Of a stretch of 64,000 bases of DNA, positions 38,881-48,296 are shown piece by piece (position 1 is the stretch's first letter; the number at the start of each line of letters is the position of its first letter). The notes beneath the pieces are model-generated. The model searched no databases. It saw nothing but the letters and a program-made list of their open reading frames with translations, and had not been told where the DNA came from. The translations under genes were made by a program, and so were the position numbers. The stretch lies in NCBI RefSeq assembly GCF_018417475.1, contig NZ_CP054856.1:930001-994000 (forward strand), written 5' to 3'. This DNA comes from Novosphingobium decolorationis. Lineage in GTDB: Bacteria; Pseudomonadota; Alphaproteobacteria; Sphingomonadales; Sphingomonadaceae.

Positions 38881-40092
38881 TCAGAACGGCAGCGGTTCGG
38901 CGAGTTCCTCGACGGTCCAGGGCAGGCCCTGCTCGCCCAGCATCTCCAGGAACGGATCGGGATCGAACTGCTCCATGTTGAACACGCCCTCGCCCTTCCA
39001 CTTGGCCGTCAGCAGCATGGCCGCGCCGACCATTGCGGGAACGCCGGTGGTGTAGGAGACGGCTTGGTTGCCGGTTTCCTCGAAGGCGTCTTCGTGATCG
39101 CAGATGTTCTTGATGTAGAACGTCTTCTCACCCGAGCCGTCGAGCGCTTCGCCGGTCGCGATGTCGCCGATGTTCGTCTTGCCCTTGGTGGTCGAGCCGA
39201 GCGAGCTGGGCTCGGGCAGCACGGCCTTGAGGAACTGCAGCGGCACGATCTCGACGCCGTTGTACAGGACCGGATCGATTCGGGTCATGCCCACATTCTG
39301 CAGCACGGTGAGGTGCTTGATGTACTCATCGCCAAAGGTCATCCAGAAGCGGCCGCGTTCCATCTCGGGCAGGAACTTGGCGAGGCTTTCCAGTTCCTCA
39401 TGGTACATCATGTACATGTTCTTGGGGCCGACAGCCTCGAAGTCGAAGGCCTGCTTGTTCGCCATCGCCGGGGTCTCGACGAACTCGCCGTTCTCCCAGT
39501 GGCGCGCGGGCGCGGTCACTTCGCGGATGTTGATTTCCGGGTTGAAGTTGGTCGCGAAGGCCTGGCCGTGGTCACCGCCGTTGCAGTCGAGGATGTCGAG
39601 CGTGCGGATAGTCTTCAGTTTGTGCTTCTTGAGCCACATCGCGAACACGCTGGTCACGCCCGGATCGAAACCCGAACCCAGGAGGGCAGTGAGGCCGGCT
39701 TCCTTGAACTTGTCCTGGTAGGCCCACTGCCAGTGGTACTCGAACTTGGCCACGTCCTTGGGCTCGTAGTTCGCGGTGTCCATGTAGTTGACGCCGGTCG
39801 CCAGGCACGCATCCATGATCGCAAGATCCTGGTAGGGCAGCGCGAGATTGACAACGAGTTCGGGGCCGATCTGGCGGATCAAATCCGAGGTCGCCGCCAC
39901 GTCGTCGGCGTCAATGGCGTACGTGTTGATCGTGACGCCGGTGCGGTCCTTGACCGATTCGGCAATCGCCTCGCACTTGGAGACCGTGCGGCTCGCAAGA
40001 TGGATATCGCTGAAGATATCGGGATTCATGGCCATCTTGTGGACCGCGACCGAGCCGACGCCACCTGCGCCGATAACCAGAACCTTGCTCAC
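38881..40092 (-). CDS. Carboxyspermidine (carboxynorspermidine) dehydrogenase
   Basis: A saccharopine-dehydrogenase-like enzyme that reductively condenses putrescine (or diaminopropane) with aspartate semialdehyde using NADPH. The 403 residues have the Rossmann motif [45 protein letters not shown], the [15 protein letters not shown] substrate segment and [14 protein letters not shown]. It is the first gene of the four-gene polyamine operon, with its own good promoter. Lysine-degrading saccharopine dehydrogenase is excluded by the adjacent nspC. Confidence 0.9.
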   Translation of the reverse strand: MSKVLVIGAGGVGSVAVHKMAMNPDIFSDIHLASRTVSKCEAIAESVKDRTGVTINTYAIDADDVAATSDLIRQIGPELVVNLALPYQDLAIMDACLATGVNYMDTANYEPKDVAKFEYHWQWAYQDKFKEAGLTALLGSGFDPGVTSVFAMWLKKHKLKTIRTLDILDCNGGDHGQAFATNFNPEINIREVTAPARHWENGEFVETPAMANKQAFDFEAVGPKNMYMMYHEELESLAKFLPEMERGRFWMTFGDEYIKHLTVLQNVGMTRIDPVLYNGVEIVPLQFLKAVLPEPSSLGSTTKGKTNIGDIATGEALDGSGEKTFYIKNICDHEDAFEETGNQAVSYTTGVPAMVGAAMLLTAKWKGEGVFNMEQFDPDPFLEMLGEQGLPWTVEELAEPLPF

Positions 40093-40130
40093 CTGTCATT
40101 CTCCTTCGCCGCGAGCCGGGGAAAGGCCCG

Positions 40131-40158
40131 CATATAAGGGTCCTGCGTGACAACTCAA
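40131..40158 (-). promoter_or_regulatory. Promoter of the polyamine operon
   Basis: On the minus strand -35 TTGAGT (40158-40153), 16-bp spacer, -10 TATATG (40136-40131). The start site would be near 40124, with a leader of about 32 nt containing GGAGA before the ATG at 40092. Confidence 0.55.
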
Positions 40159-40315
40159 CTGCGCGCCCTCCCCGATTTGCACATCAAGGTGCATGCAGGT
40201 GCGCTTTTGCAGCTGTCATAAAGCGTCCCCAAGACGTCATCGCGCGGTCACGCGAAGGCGGCACAGCGGTCATGAGACGCGACACATTCTCGCATCGGCA
40301 AAGGACATCCTGCCC

Positions 40316-41557
40316 GTGACCTCCCGCATGACCGCTCCCGCCACCGCCACGAAAGCCAACCTGATCGACGGCGCCGTCGTCCGCCGCGAAGCGCGCGCGG
40401 GGGCCAGGCTGCTCGACAAGGCCTTCGCGCTCGCCTTCAAGGGGCTGGTCTACGCCCAGATCTGGGAGGACCCGGTCGCGGACATGGAGGCGCTCGCGCT
40501 CGAGAGCGACAGCCGCATCCTCACCATTGCAAGCGGGGGCTGCAACGCGCTGTCCTACCTCACCGCAAACCCGGCCTCGGTAACGGTGGTGGACCTCAAC
40601 ACCGCGCACGTTGCGCTCAACAAGCTGAAGCACGTCGCGATCCGCGAACTCACCACCTACGCCGAACTGCGCCGGTTCATCGCCGAGGCGGACCATCCGG
40701 GCAATGTCGCAATCTACCGCGAACGGCTCGCCCCGCACCTCGACGAGACGACGCGCCGCTACTGGGAAGGGCGTGACCTTGTCGGGCGCCGCCGTATCCG
40801 CGCCTTCACGCGCGGGATCTACAAGCAGGGCCTGCTCGGCGGGTTCATCGGAGCCGCGCACATGATCGCGCGCCTCTATCGCCTCGATCCCGCCGAGATC
40901 CTGGGCGCGGAAAGCGTCGAGGAACAGCGCCGCCTGTTCGACGAGCGCTTCGCCCCCGTCTTCGAGCGCCGTCTCGTGCGCTGGCTTACCAACCATCCCG
41001 CCTCGCTCTTCGGCCTTGGCATTCCGCCGGCCCAGTACGACGCCCTGGGCGGCGAGCAGCGCATGGCCGATGTCCTGCGCGCGCGCCTCGAAAAGCTCGC
41101 CTGCGGCTTTCCGGTCAACGACAACTACTTTGCCTGGCAGGCCTTTTCGCGTGGCTATGGCCGCACCTGCGAGGCGCCGCTCCCGCCCTACCTCCAGCGC
41201 GACAATATCCAGGCTGTCCGCGACCGGCTGGACCGGGTGCAGGTCGAACATGCCAATTTCACCGAGACCGTGCGCGCGAGCGATCATGGCGCCTTCGACC
41301 GCTTCATCCTCCTCGATGCGCAGGACTGGATGAGCGACACCCAGCTCACCGACCTGTGGCACGAGATGACCCGCGTCGCTGCGCCGGGCGCGCGCGTCCT
41401 TTTCCGCACCGCGGCCGAGCCCACGCTGCTGCCGGGCCGGGTGCCCGACGCCATTCTCGATTGCTGGGACTACCGCGAGGACGAATCGCGCCGCGCGACC
41501 GAGGCGGACCGCTCCTCGATCTACGGCGGCGTCCACCTCTACGTGCGCAAGGGATAG
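40316..41557 (+). CDS. btaA: BtaA: S-adenosylmethionine:diacylglycerol 3-amino-3-carboxypropyl transferase
   Basis: First enzyme of betaine-lipid (DGTS) synthesis: moves the aminocarboxypropyl group of SAM to diacylglycerol. About 413 residues of the DUF3419 family: VYAQIWEDPVADMEAL, LTIASGGCNALSYL, VTVVDLNTAHVALNKLK, LFGLGIPPAQYDAL, PPYLQRDNI and the C-terminal FRTAAEPTLLPG. The GTG at 40316 has AAGGA 10 nt upstream; the ATG at 40328 is the alternative. A CTGTCAT (40213-40219) about 100 bp upstream is one good Pho-box half-site; the second half is poor. btaB follows after 4 nt. Confidence 0.9.
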   Translation: MTSRMTAPATATKANLIDGAVVRREARAGARLLDKAFALAFKGLVYAQIWEDPVADMEALALESDSRILTIASGGCNALSYLTANPASVTVVDLNTAHVALNKLKHVAIRELTTYAELRRFIAEADHPGNVAIYRERLAPHLDETTRRYWEGRDLVGRRRIRAFTRGIYKQGLLGGFIGAAHMIARLYRLDPAEILGAESVEEQRRLFDERFAPVFERRLVRWLTNHPASLFGLGIPPAQYDALGGEQRMADVLRARLEKLACGFPVNDNYFAWQAFSRGYGRTCEAPLPPYLQRDNIQAVRDRLDRVQVEHANFTETVRASDHGAFDRFILLDAQDWMSDTQLTDLWHEMTRVAAPGARVLFRTAAEPTLLPGRVPDAILDCWDYREDESRRATEADRSSIYGGVHLYVRKG

Positions 41558-41561
41558 GACC

Positions 41562-42200
41562 ATGGCCAGCCAGCCCCGCGATCACGCGCGCCTGATGGAC
41601 ACGATCTACCGCTGGCAGCGGCCGATCTACGACCTGACGCGCAAGTACTACCTGTTCGGGCGCGACCGGCTGATCCGCGAACTGGACGCGGAGCCCGGGA
41701 TGGCCGTCCTGGAACTGGGCTGCGGAACCGGGCGCAACCTTGCCCAGATTACTCAGGCCTGGCCCGGTGTCCGCCCGTTCGGCCTCGATATCTCGCGCGA
41801 GATGCTCAAGAGCGCGCGCAAACGCTTGGGCGGTCAGGGCGAACTGGCGCTCGGGGATGCGACGACTTTCGATCCCGTCGCGCTGTTTGGACGGGAGGGC
41901 TTCGACCGGATCGTCCTTTCCTATGCGATCTCGATGATCCCGGACTGGCAGTCCTGCGTGGCCCACGCGGCCGCCTGTCTCGCCCCGGGCGGCTCACTCC
42001 ATATTGTCGACTTTGGCGATGCGGCGGGCCTTCCCCAACCCGCCCGGCGCGCGCTTCGGGCCTGGCTCATGAAGTTCCATGTCAGCCCGCGCCATGCGCT
42101 ACCCGATGTTGCCCATGACCTGGCCCATGCCCATGGGCTTGCCTGTGGCATTCAGGATGGCCCCATGCGCTATTACCAGTTGGTGCGGCTGACGCGCTGA
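41562..42200 (+). CDS. btaB: BtaB: diacylglyceryl-homoserine N-methyltransferase
   Basis: SAM-dependent methyltransferase that trimethylates diacylglyceryl-homoserine to DGTS. The 212-residue class I fold has the SAM motif AVLELGCGTGRNLAQI, FGLDISREML (motif II), a FDRIVLSYAISMIPDW motif IV region and LAPGGSLHIVDFGD. N-terminal HARLMDTIYRWQRPIYDLTRKYYLFGRD is a typical BtaB start. The immediate junction with btaA makes the function secure relative to other methyltransferases. Confidence 0.9.
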   Translation: MASQPRDHARLMDTIYRWQRPIYDLTRKYYLFGRDRLIRELDAEPGMAVLELGCGTGRNLAQITQAWPGVRPFGLDISREMLKSARKRLGGQGELALGDATTFDPVALFGREGFDRIVLSYAISMIPDWQSCVAHAAACLAPGGSLHIVDFGDAAGLPQPARRALRAWLMKFHVSPRHALPDVAHDLAHAHGLACGIQDGPMRYYQLVRLTR

Positions 42201-42216
42201 GGTTATGAGACGGGGC

Positions 42217-43194
42217 ATGACCGAGCCCCATCTACGCCATCCGACGCACGAAGGTGTCGAACTCGCCGCCCGCAAGGTGGCCGAGATCCTGCCCGAGACA
42301 CCCCTGCTCCCCCTCGACATCGAAGGCACCACGATCTGGTGCAAGGCCGAATGCCTGCAGCCCATCGGCGCCTTCAAGATTCGAGGCGCCTGGAACCGGC
42401 TGACCGATCTTGACGCCGAGGCCCGCACGCGCGGGGTTCTTGCCGTGTCGAGCGGCAACCACGCGCAAGGCATCGCCTGGGCCGCGCGCAAGCTGGGTAT
42501 TGCCGCCACCATCGTCATGCCCACCGATGCGCCCGCCGTGAAGCTCGCCAACACGCGCGCACTTGGCGCCGAGGTGGTGCTCTACGACCGCCCCGGCGGC
42601 GTCAATCGTGACGAAGTCGCCCGCAAACTCTGCGCCGAGCGCGGGGCTACGCTCGTCCATCCCTTCGGCGACCCCTGGGTGATCGAGGGCCAGGGCTCGG
42701 TCGGGATCGAGATCGCGGCGCAGATGGGACACATGACCGGGCTGGGCCCCGACCGGATCGTCACCCCTTGCGGCGGCGGCGGCCTGGCTGCGGGCCTTGC
42801 ACTTGCCTGCCCGGACGCAGCCATCGTCCCGGTTGAGCCCGAAGGCTGGGACGATGTCTGCCGCAGCCTTGCCGCCGGAAAGATCCTGCCCGTCGGGCCC
42901 GACGCGCCGCCAACGGCGTGCGATGCGCTGCAGACACCCGCGACGCACCCCATCAACTTCGCGGTGCTCTCGCTGCACTGCCCCTTCGGGCTGACCGTCA
43001 CCCCGGCCGAAGTGCGCCGCGCCCAGCGCCTCGCCTTCGAGAAACTCCGCCTCGTCGTCGAACCGGGCGGCGCGGCCGCGCTGGCTGCCGTCCTTGCGGG
43101 CAAAGTCGAGGTCGGCCCGCAGACCGCCGTCGTCCTCTCGGGCGGCAATACCGATACACAAGCCTTCGCAAAGGTCTTGACCTCCAACGACTGA
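42217..43194 (+). CDS. Threonine/serine dehydratase, PLP fold type II
   Basis: Deaminates threonine (or serine) to a 2-oxoacid. The 325 residues have the PLP lysine K54 in IGAFKIRGAWN, SSGNHAQGIAWAARKLG, the PLP phosphate loop CGGGGLAAG, and the C-terminal GAAALAA with SGGNTD. There is no ACT regulatory domain, so it is of the catabolic or EutB-like class; it could also be a serine racemase. The ATG at 42217 is chosen; the in-frame ATG at 42205 has a ribosome site too close. If it acts on threonine it makes 2-oxobutyrate, a propionyl-CoA precursor. Confidence 0.85.
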   Translation: MTEPHLRHPTHEGVELAARKVAEILPETPLLPLDIEGTTIWCKAECLQPIGAFKIRGAWNRLTDLDAEARTRGVLAVSSGNHAQGIAWAARKLGIAATIVMPTDAPAVKLANTRALGAEVVLYDRPGGVNRDEVARKLCAERGATLVHPFGDPWVIEGQGSVGIEIAAQMGHMTGLGPDRIVTPCGGGGLAAGLALACPDAAIVPVEPEGWDDVCRSLAAGKILPVGPDAPPTACDALQTPATHPINFAVLSLHCPFGLTVTPAEVRRAQRLAFEKLRLVVEPGGAAALAAVLAGKVEVGPQTAVVLSGGNTDTQAFAKVLTSND

Positions 43195-43210
43195 CACGCG
43201 AGCCCACACC

Positions 43211-43465
43211 ATGGACTTCAACGACCAACTGCGCCGCTACTTCGGCACCGACGATCCCACCACCATCAGCCCCGGCGCGCTCGAGAGCGGACTGGAAAAG
43301 ATGAAGGTGGACCTGGGCATGGAGAAAGACCCCGGCCGCCGCTTCGCGCTCTGGGCGCTCATGCACATGTTCGGACAGGCCCCCGACCTCGACGTGGCCT
43401 TCAAGGACGAGGCCGAACGCGAGGCGGCCCGCAATTTCCTCGACCTGCTGGATCGAAGTTCCTGA
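43211..43465 (+). CDS. Small conserved-type protein of unknown function (84 aa)
   Basis: Starts MDFNDQLRRYFGTDDPTTIS and ends LDLLDRSS. An acidic, soluble, mostly helical protein with no cysteine or signal peptide; its pattern (FGTDD, ALESGLEKMKVDLGMEKD, RRFALWALMHMFG) looks like a conserved hypothetical family I cannot name. It lies 16 nt after the dehydratase, probably in the same transcript, and is followed by a repeat copy. Confidence 0.7.
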   Translation: MDFNDQLRRYFGTDDPTTISPGALESGLEKMKVDLGMEKDPGRRFALWALMHMFGQAPDLDVAFKDEAEREAARNFLDLLDRSS

Positions 43466-43496
43466 GGCAGGTCCACAAGGTGTGAAGGGATGATTG

Positions 43497-43609
43497 CCGA
43501 GGGCCATTGCCCTCGGGCTCCCAGACCTGTCGAGTTCACCTTTGACGCGCCACCGTGGCTGGAGGCGGTGAGGTCGCCCATTCCGGGGTCAAGGGGCAAT
43601 GGCCCCTTG
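43497..43609. repeat. Palindromic intergenic repeat, copy 3
   Basis: Same orientation as copy 1: CCGAGGGCCATTGCCCTCGG (43497-43516), centre with TTCACC...GGTGAGG, then CAAGGGGCAATGGCCCCTTG (43590-43609). Here the CAAGGGG arm faces recA. The spacer 43610-43671 holds nothing I can support. Confidence 0.9.
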
Positions 43610-43671
43610 GATGAATTCCTTCTTGTTCTCTTGCTCCTCGATTCCCGAACTTCGTCCCGCCCGATCACGGC

Positions 43672-43717
43672 AAAACGAAAAGAGCCCCGACTTTGCAGCC
43701 GGGGCTCTTTTCGTTTT
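43672..43717. terminator. Very strong terminator between recA and the upstream unit
   Basis: AAAACGAAAAGAGCCCC (43672-43688) is the exact complement of GGGGCTCTTTTCGTTTT (43701-43717), with a 12-nt loop. The stem is 17 bp, or 18 with one more G-C pair. T-rich ends on both strands make it bidirectional; it lies 42 nt after the recA stop. Confidence 0.92.
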
Positions 43718-43759
43718 GATCATGCCTTCCACCGCTTCGCGGCGAAGGTACGGGAAGCC

Positions 43760-44833
43760 TTATTCCTCGTCTTCTGCCGAGGGGCCGACCATCATCTCTT
43801 CGGAGAGGCCTTCGCGCTGGCCGCGGATCGCCTTCTCGAGCCGATCACAGACTTCCGTGTTCTCCTTAAGGAAATTCTTGGCGTTCTCGCGGCCCTGGCC
43901 GATGCGGATCGAATCGTAGCTGAACCACGAGCCCGACTTCTCGACGATACCCGCCTTCACGCCCAGATCGAGGATCTCGCCGATCTTGGAGATGCCCTCG
44001 CCGTACATGATGTCGAACTCGACCTGCTTGAAGGGCGGGGCCACCTTGTTCTTCACCACCTTCACGCGGGTCGAGTTGCCGATGATGTCGTCACGATCCT
44101 TGATCTGGCCGGTGCGACGAATGTCGAGACGGACCGAGGCGTAGAACTTGAGCGCGTTACCGCCCGTCGTCGTCTCCGGGTTGCCGTACATGACACCGAT
44201 CTTCATGCGCAGCTGGTTGATGAAGATCACCATGCACTTGGAACGGTTGATCGAGCCGGTCAGCTTGCGCAGCGACTGGCTCATCAGGCGGGCCTGGAGG
44301 CCGACGTGGCTGTCGCCCATCTCGCCTTCGATTTCCGCGCGGGGAACGAGCGCGGCGACCGAGTCTACCACCAGCACGTCGATCGCGTTCGAGCGCACCA
44401 GGGTGTCGGTGATCTCCAGCGCCTGCTCACCGGTGTCCGGCTGCGAAACGACCAGCTCATCGATGTCCACGCCCAGCTTCTTGGCGTAGACCGGATCAAG
44501 CGCGTGCTCGGCATCGACGAACGCCGCCGTGCCGCCATTCTTCTGCGCCTCGGCAATGACGTGCAGCGCGAGCGTGGTCTTGCCCGAGCTTTCCGGGCCG
44601 TACACCTCGATCACGCGGCCCTTGGGCAGGCCGCCGATGCCGAGTGCGATGTCGAGCCCCAGCGAGCCGGTCGAGATCGCCTCGACCTGCATCGTTTCCT
44701 TCGAGCCCAGCTTCATAGCCGAGCCCTTGCCAAACGCACGGTCGATCTGTGCGAGTGCCGCGTCGAGCGCCTTCTGACGGTCCATCGCGTCCTTTTCCTT
44801 GCCTTCCTGGATCAGCTTGAGCTGAGCAGCCAT
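43760..44833 (-). CDS. recA: Recombinase RecA
   Basis: Strand-exchange protein and LexA co-protease activator. The 357 residues have the RecA core: [16 protein letters not shown] (Walker A), [21 protein letters not shown] (Walker B and loop L1), [28 protein letters not shown] (L2) and an acidic C-terminus ending SAEDEE. The upstream region carries the alphaproteobacterial SOS box overlapping the -35. Confidence 0.97.
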   Translation of the reverse strand: MAAQLKLIQEGKEKDAMDRQKALDAALAQIDRAFGKGSAMKLGSKETMQVEAISTGSLGLDIALGIGGLPKGRVIEVYGPESSGKTTLALHVIAEAQKNGGTAAFVDAEHALDPVYAKKLGVDIDELVVSQPDTGEQALEITDTLVRSNAIDVLVVDSVAALVPRAEIEGEMGDSHVGLQARLMSQSLRKLTGSINRSKCMVIFINQLRMKIGVMYGNPETTTGGNALKFYASVRLDIRRTGQIKDRDDIIGNSTRVKVVKNKVAPPFKQVEFDIMYGEGISKIGEILDLGVKAGIVEKSGSWFSYDSIRIGQGRENAKNFLKENTEVCDRLEKAIRGQREGLSEEMMVGPSAEDEE

Positions 44834-44886
44834 AAAACTTCCCCTGTGCTACCGGGCTGACCGGAAAGGTCAACGTCACCGAGGAC

Positions 44887-44924
44887 TATGTATTCCATTT
44901 GTTCTCCGCGAACAAGATGAGAAC
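44887..44924 (-). promoter_or_regulatory. recA promoter with LexA (SOS) box
   Basis: On the minus strand GTTCTCATCTTGTTC (44924-44910) is the alphaproteobacterial LexA site GTTC-N7-GTTC. Its last six bases form the -35 TTGTTC (44915-44910), followed after 17 bp by a -10-like TACATA (44892-44887). Bound LexA would cover the -35. Confidence 0.85.
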
Positions 44925-44939
44925 ATCTGCATTTGAACA

Positions 44940-45231
44940 AATTTTAACCGCCTGCCGGTGGGCGTGCAGCGGGCCGCATCGACCATCCACATGGCGCAGG
45001 CACGCACGCTCTGGCCGCACGTAACCCCGCTCCTAAACCTTCCGAAACGGGGACTTTTCGGCGGCGCACACCTCCACCACCCTCGGATGATCGCCTGTAC
45101 GCCTTCGCCCACTTGCGCCACTCACAGCCCGCCAGCACCGGTCACCAAGGCCCGCACATCATGGCCACAGCGACACGGATCCACGAACCGTCCGTTTCCA
45201 CAGTTTCGAACAGAGGCGCGCGGAGTCGGCG
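44940..45231. other. Gene-free spacer between recA promoter and cckA end
   Basis: No supported ORF. The only structure is a short hairpin, CCGAAA (45042-45047) with TTTCGG (45056-45061), 170 nt past the cckA stop on the minus strand. A cckA terminator is not otherwise visible. Confidence 0.35.
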
Positions 45232-47697
45232 CTACTTTGCGGTGCGGGCGAGAACCTCACCGACCTTTTCGGAGAGCTGCTGCACCGAAAACGGCTTGGG
45301 CATGAACCAGGCATTGGCGAGCCCGATTTCCTTGCGCAATTGCTCCTCGGCATAGCCGGACATGAACAGCACCGGCATGCCCGGCACGATGGCGCGGATC
45401 TCGCGCGCCATGCCGGGTCCGTCGAGGCTGGGCATGACGACGTCGGAGACGACCAGGTCAAATCCGCCCCCGGCCGCGATCACGTCCTCGACCTTGGCAA
45501 GGCCGTCCTCGCCATCCTCGGCGCAGGTCACTTCGTAGCCCTGGCGCACCAGCGCACGCTCGGCGATGATCCGGACGGTCACTTCGTCCTCGACGAGCAG
45601 GATGCGCCCGCCCCCGGCCCACTGGCTCGGCTCGGTCTCGGCCTGCGCTTCGGGTGCGTCGGCCTCCACCTGCGCGCCCGGAGCGGGATGGTAGACGGGC
45701 AGGTAGACCACGAAGCGCGTGCCCTTGCCCGGTTCGCTTTCGGCGAAGATGAAGCCGCCCGACTGCTTGACGATGCCATAGACGGTGGAGAGCCCAAGGC
45801 CGGTGCCCTTGCCCTGCTCCTTGGTGGTGAAGAACGGCTCGAAAATCTTGCCGATGACCTCGGGCGGAATGCCGCCGCCCGTATCCTCGACAATAAGCGC
45901 GGTGTAGTCACCCGCCGGGATGATCTCGCTGCGCGAGGTGCGCGCGTCGCTTGTCAGGACCTTGCGGGTGGAGAGGGTGAGCTTGCCCGATCCATCGCCG
46001 CGCCCCTGCATCGCATCGCGCGCATTGACGCACAGGTTGACGATCACCTGCTCCAACTGCGTGGGGTCGGCGCGCACGGGGCCCAGATCACGGTCGTGCT
46101 TGACCACCAGTTCGATCTTCTCACCAATGAGGCGGCGCAGCATCTGCGAGACGTCGGCCACCACGTCGGGCAGCTGGAGCACTTCCGGGCGCAGCGTCTG
46201 CTGGCGCGAGAAGGCAAGAAGCTGGCGCGTCAGCGAGGCCGCCCGGTTGGAATTGGCCCGGATCTGCTGGATGTCGTCGTAGTCGGAATCGCCGGGCGTA
46301 TGGCGCATCAGCATAAGATCGCAGGTGCCCAGGATAGCGGTCAGCACGTTATTGAAATCGTGGGCAACACCGCCCGCCAACTGGCCCACGGCCTGCATCT
46401 TGGTCGCCTGCGCGACCTGGCGCTTGAGCCGGGTTTCCTCCGAGGTATCCGTGAGCCCCAGGAGAACCGCCGCATCGCCCAGCCCCCGCACACCGGCAAG
46501 GCTGAGCGAGACCGGATCCTCCGCCTGTGCGGACAGGCGCACGGCAATGTCGCCTGCGCTGGACGGACCTTGCGCAAAGCGGCGGATCGCCTCGGAGAGC
46601 GCCCTCTTGTCCTCGCGCACGACGAGGTCGGTGGGATAAGTCGGTGCGTCCTCGCCCTCACGGCCAGCCGCGCGCATGAACGCCGAATTGGCAAAGAGCA
46701 GGCGGCCATCGCGATCCGCCATGGCAAGCCCCAGCGGAAGCTGCGCCAGAAGCGCTTCCAGGTGCGGTGAAGCCCCGCTGCCTCCGGCGCGCGCGCCGAT
46801 CCCCTGCGAGGCGGGAACCGCCAGCATCAGCGACGGCGTCGTCGTCTCGTCGAGCGGGTCGGGCGTATCGGGATCGGCGACCGGCACGGCGTAGAGAACC
46901 ATCGGCTCGCCATGGCTTTCGCTGCGGGCCCAGCTGATCGTGTCGTTCTCGTCACGGGCGAGAAGTTCGATGAAGTCGGTTCCGGCAAGGCTTGCCTCGG
47001 GATCGCCCGCCGCCTGTTCGGCAAAGAGCGCGCTGGCCGCGCGGATCGTGCCATCCGGCTCGACCAGCGCGGCGGCGATTCCCCCCCGTGCCAGCCCCCG
47101 GCCAAGGCCGCCTTCGAGATGCTGCGCGAAGCCTCCGACAAGATCGGGCGCGGACTGGGGCGTGAAGGTCCAGATCAGGAAATCGTCACCGCGCCCGGCC
47201 CGGCGCAGCTGCGCGGTCCAGAGCGGAGCACCGAGCCCAGCCGGGGCCTCGGCCGCGACATCGCACGTGGCCTGTCCGTCGCGCAGGGCCATGCGCGTCG
47301 CCTGGGCGAGGCGCTCCTGCGAGGCCGCATCGAGCGCTAGCATCGGCGGCGCGCTCGCGACCCCGAACTGGCTCTCAAAGATGGTGTTGGCGCAAGTCAG
47401 CCGCCCGGCCCTGTCGGTAATCGCGACGGCCACGTCCGGACGCTCGATCGCGGCGACCGTCACCGACCAGTCGGGCTGGGCAAAATCGGGGCTGGCGACT
47501 TCGCCGCCGCGCCGGGACAGAACGAAGGCCAGTCCTGCAAAAACGAGCATGGCTCCGCCAAAGACCGCGCTGAGCACTGGATCGCGGGCCAGGACCCAGA
47601 CCAGGGCGAGGCTGGCGGCAAGAGCACCGACCACGACCAGCACATCGATCAGGGAGCGGCGGTTTGCAGGCTGCGGCGTATCCTCGGCTGAGATCAC
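45232..47697 (-). CDS. cckA: CckA-type hybrid sensor histidine kinase
   Basis: Membrane hybrid kinase/phosphatase that in alphaproteobacteria feeds the ChpT-CtrA phosphorelay. The 821 residues have two transmembrane helices (about 18-36 and 42-60), a PAS region (about 85-190), a second PAS (about 320-430), HisKA with H in QLAGGVAHDFNNVLTAI (near 450), HATPase (NLCVNARDAM, DTGGGI, GTGLGLSTVYGIV) and a C-terminal receiver with the phospho-acceptor in LVVSDVVMPSLDGPG (near 755). It starts at GTG overlapping the DUF2062 stop by 4 nt, so it belongs to the smpB-DUF2062 transcript. Confidence 0.87.
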   Translation of the reverse strand: MISAEDTPQPANRRSLIDVLVVVGALAASLALVWVLARDPVLSAVFGGAMLVFAGLAFVLSRRGGEVASPDFAQPDWSVTVAAIERPDVAVAITDRAGRLTCANTIFESQFGVASAPPMLALDAASQERLAQATRMALRDGQATCDVAAEAPAGLGAPLWTAQLRRAGRGDDFLIWTFTPQSAPDLVGGFAQHLEGGLGRGLARGGIAAALVEPDGTIRAASALFAEQAAGDPEASLAGTDFIELLARDENDTISWARSESHGEPMVLYAVPVADPDTPDPLDETTTPSLMLAVPASQGIGARAGGSGASPHLEALLAQLPLGLAMADRDGRLLFANSAFMRAAGREGEDAPTYPTDLVVREDKRALSEAIRRFAQGPSSAGDIAVRLSAQAEDPVSLSLAGVRGLGDAAVLLGLTDTSEETRLKRQVAQATKMQAVGQLAGGVAHDFNNVLTAILGTCDLMLMRHTPGDSDYDDIQQIRANSNRAASLTRQLLAFSRQQTLRPEVLQLPDVVADVSQMLRRLIGEKIELVVKHDRDLGPVRADPTQLEQVIVNLCVNARDAMQGRGDGSGKLTLSTRKVLTSDARTSRSEIIPAGDYTALIVEDTGGGIPPEVIGKIFEPFFTTKEQGKGTGLGLSTVYGIVKQSGGFIFAESEPGKGTRFVVYLPVYHPAPGAQVEADAPEAQAETEPSQWAGGGRILLVEDEVTVRIIAERALVRQGYEVTCAEDGEDGLAKVEDVIAAGGGFDLVVSDVVMPSLDGPGMAREIRAIVPGMPVLFMSGYAEEQLRKEIGLANAWFMPKPFSVQQLSEKVGEVLARTAK

Positions 47698-48296
47698 TCG
47701 TCCTGTTCCGTCCTCATGTCCGGCGGCGTGCGCCCACGCTTGCCCGGCTTGCGCAGGCGGCGCTCGCGCTGCTTATGCCCGATCCAGTACCGCCATACCC
47801 AACCCGCGACAAGATAGCCCAGCGCCGAGCTGACGATGGCAAGGATGACGAAGCCGAGCGCGGCCTGGCCTGCGGAATGGGCAAACCAGTTGACATCGTT
47901 CCACACGCTGCTGCCCTGCGCGGCGGCCTGCACCACCTCATCGGCGCTTCCCGGCTTCAGGAAGAAGTGCCCGACGCGGTTCGCGACCACGAACCAGAAG
48001 GGCAGGGTCAGCGGGTTGGTCACGAAAGTGAGGAGCGCGGCGACCGCCACGTTCGCGCGGGCCGGAAAGGCCAGCAGGCAGGCCAGGAAGATCTGCCCGA
48101 TCGGGATGATGAAGGCTGCGAACAGGCCTAGCGCCACGCCGCGTGGCACCGAACGGCGGGTAAAGCGCCAGAGCTCGGGGCTGAGCGCGCGTCCCGCGAC
48201 CGGCGCGAGCCACTTGTTCCCCGCCACGTCTTCACGGCTCGGCATGCGCTTTTGCAGCGCCGCCGAAATCCGGTGGAGGAGAGATCCCTGGCTCAC
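47694..48296 (-). CDS. DUF2062 membrane protein
   Basis: A 200-residue inner-membrane protein of the DUF2062 family, recognised by SVPRGVALGLFAAFIIPIGQ and LLTFVTNPLTLPFWFVVANRVG. Three or four hydrophobic segments; basic C-tail (RERRLRKPGKRGRTPPD). Function unknown. It starts at GTG, overlapping the 40-residue ORF by 4 nt, and ends overlapping cckA by 4 nt. Confidence 0.82.
   Translation of the reverse strand: MSQGSLLHRISAALQKRMPSREDVAGNKWLAPVAGRALSPELWRFTRRSVPRGVALGLFAAFIIPIGQIFLACLLAFPARANVAVAALLTFVTNPLTLPFWFVVANRVGHFFLKPGSADEVVQAAAQGSSVWNDVNWFAHSAGQAALGFVILAIVSSALGYLVAGWVWRYWIGHKQRERRLRKPGKRGRTPPDMRTEQDE

Noticed and set aside
40213..40230. Full Pho box before btaA
   Set aside because: Only the first half (CTGTCAT) matches; the second half agrees at too few positions to claim a site.
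44921..44938. Second LexA site GAAC-N10-GAAC
   Set aside because: The spacing is 10 rather than 7, so it does not fit the alphaproteobacterial SOS box.
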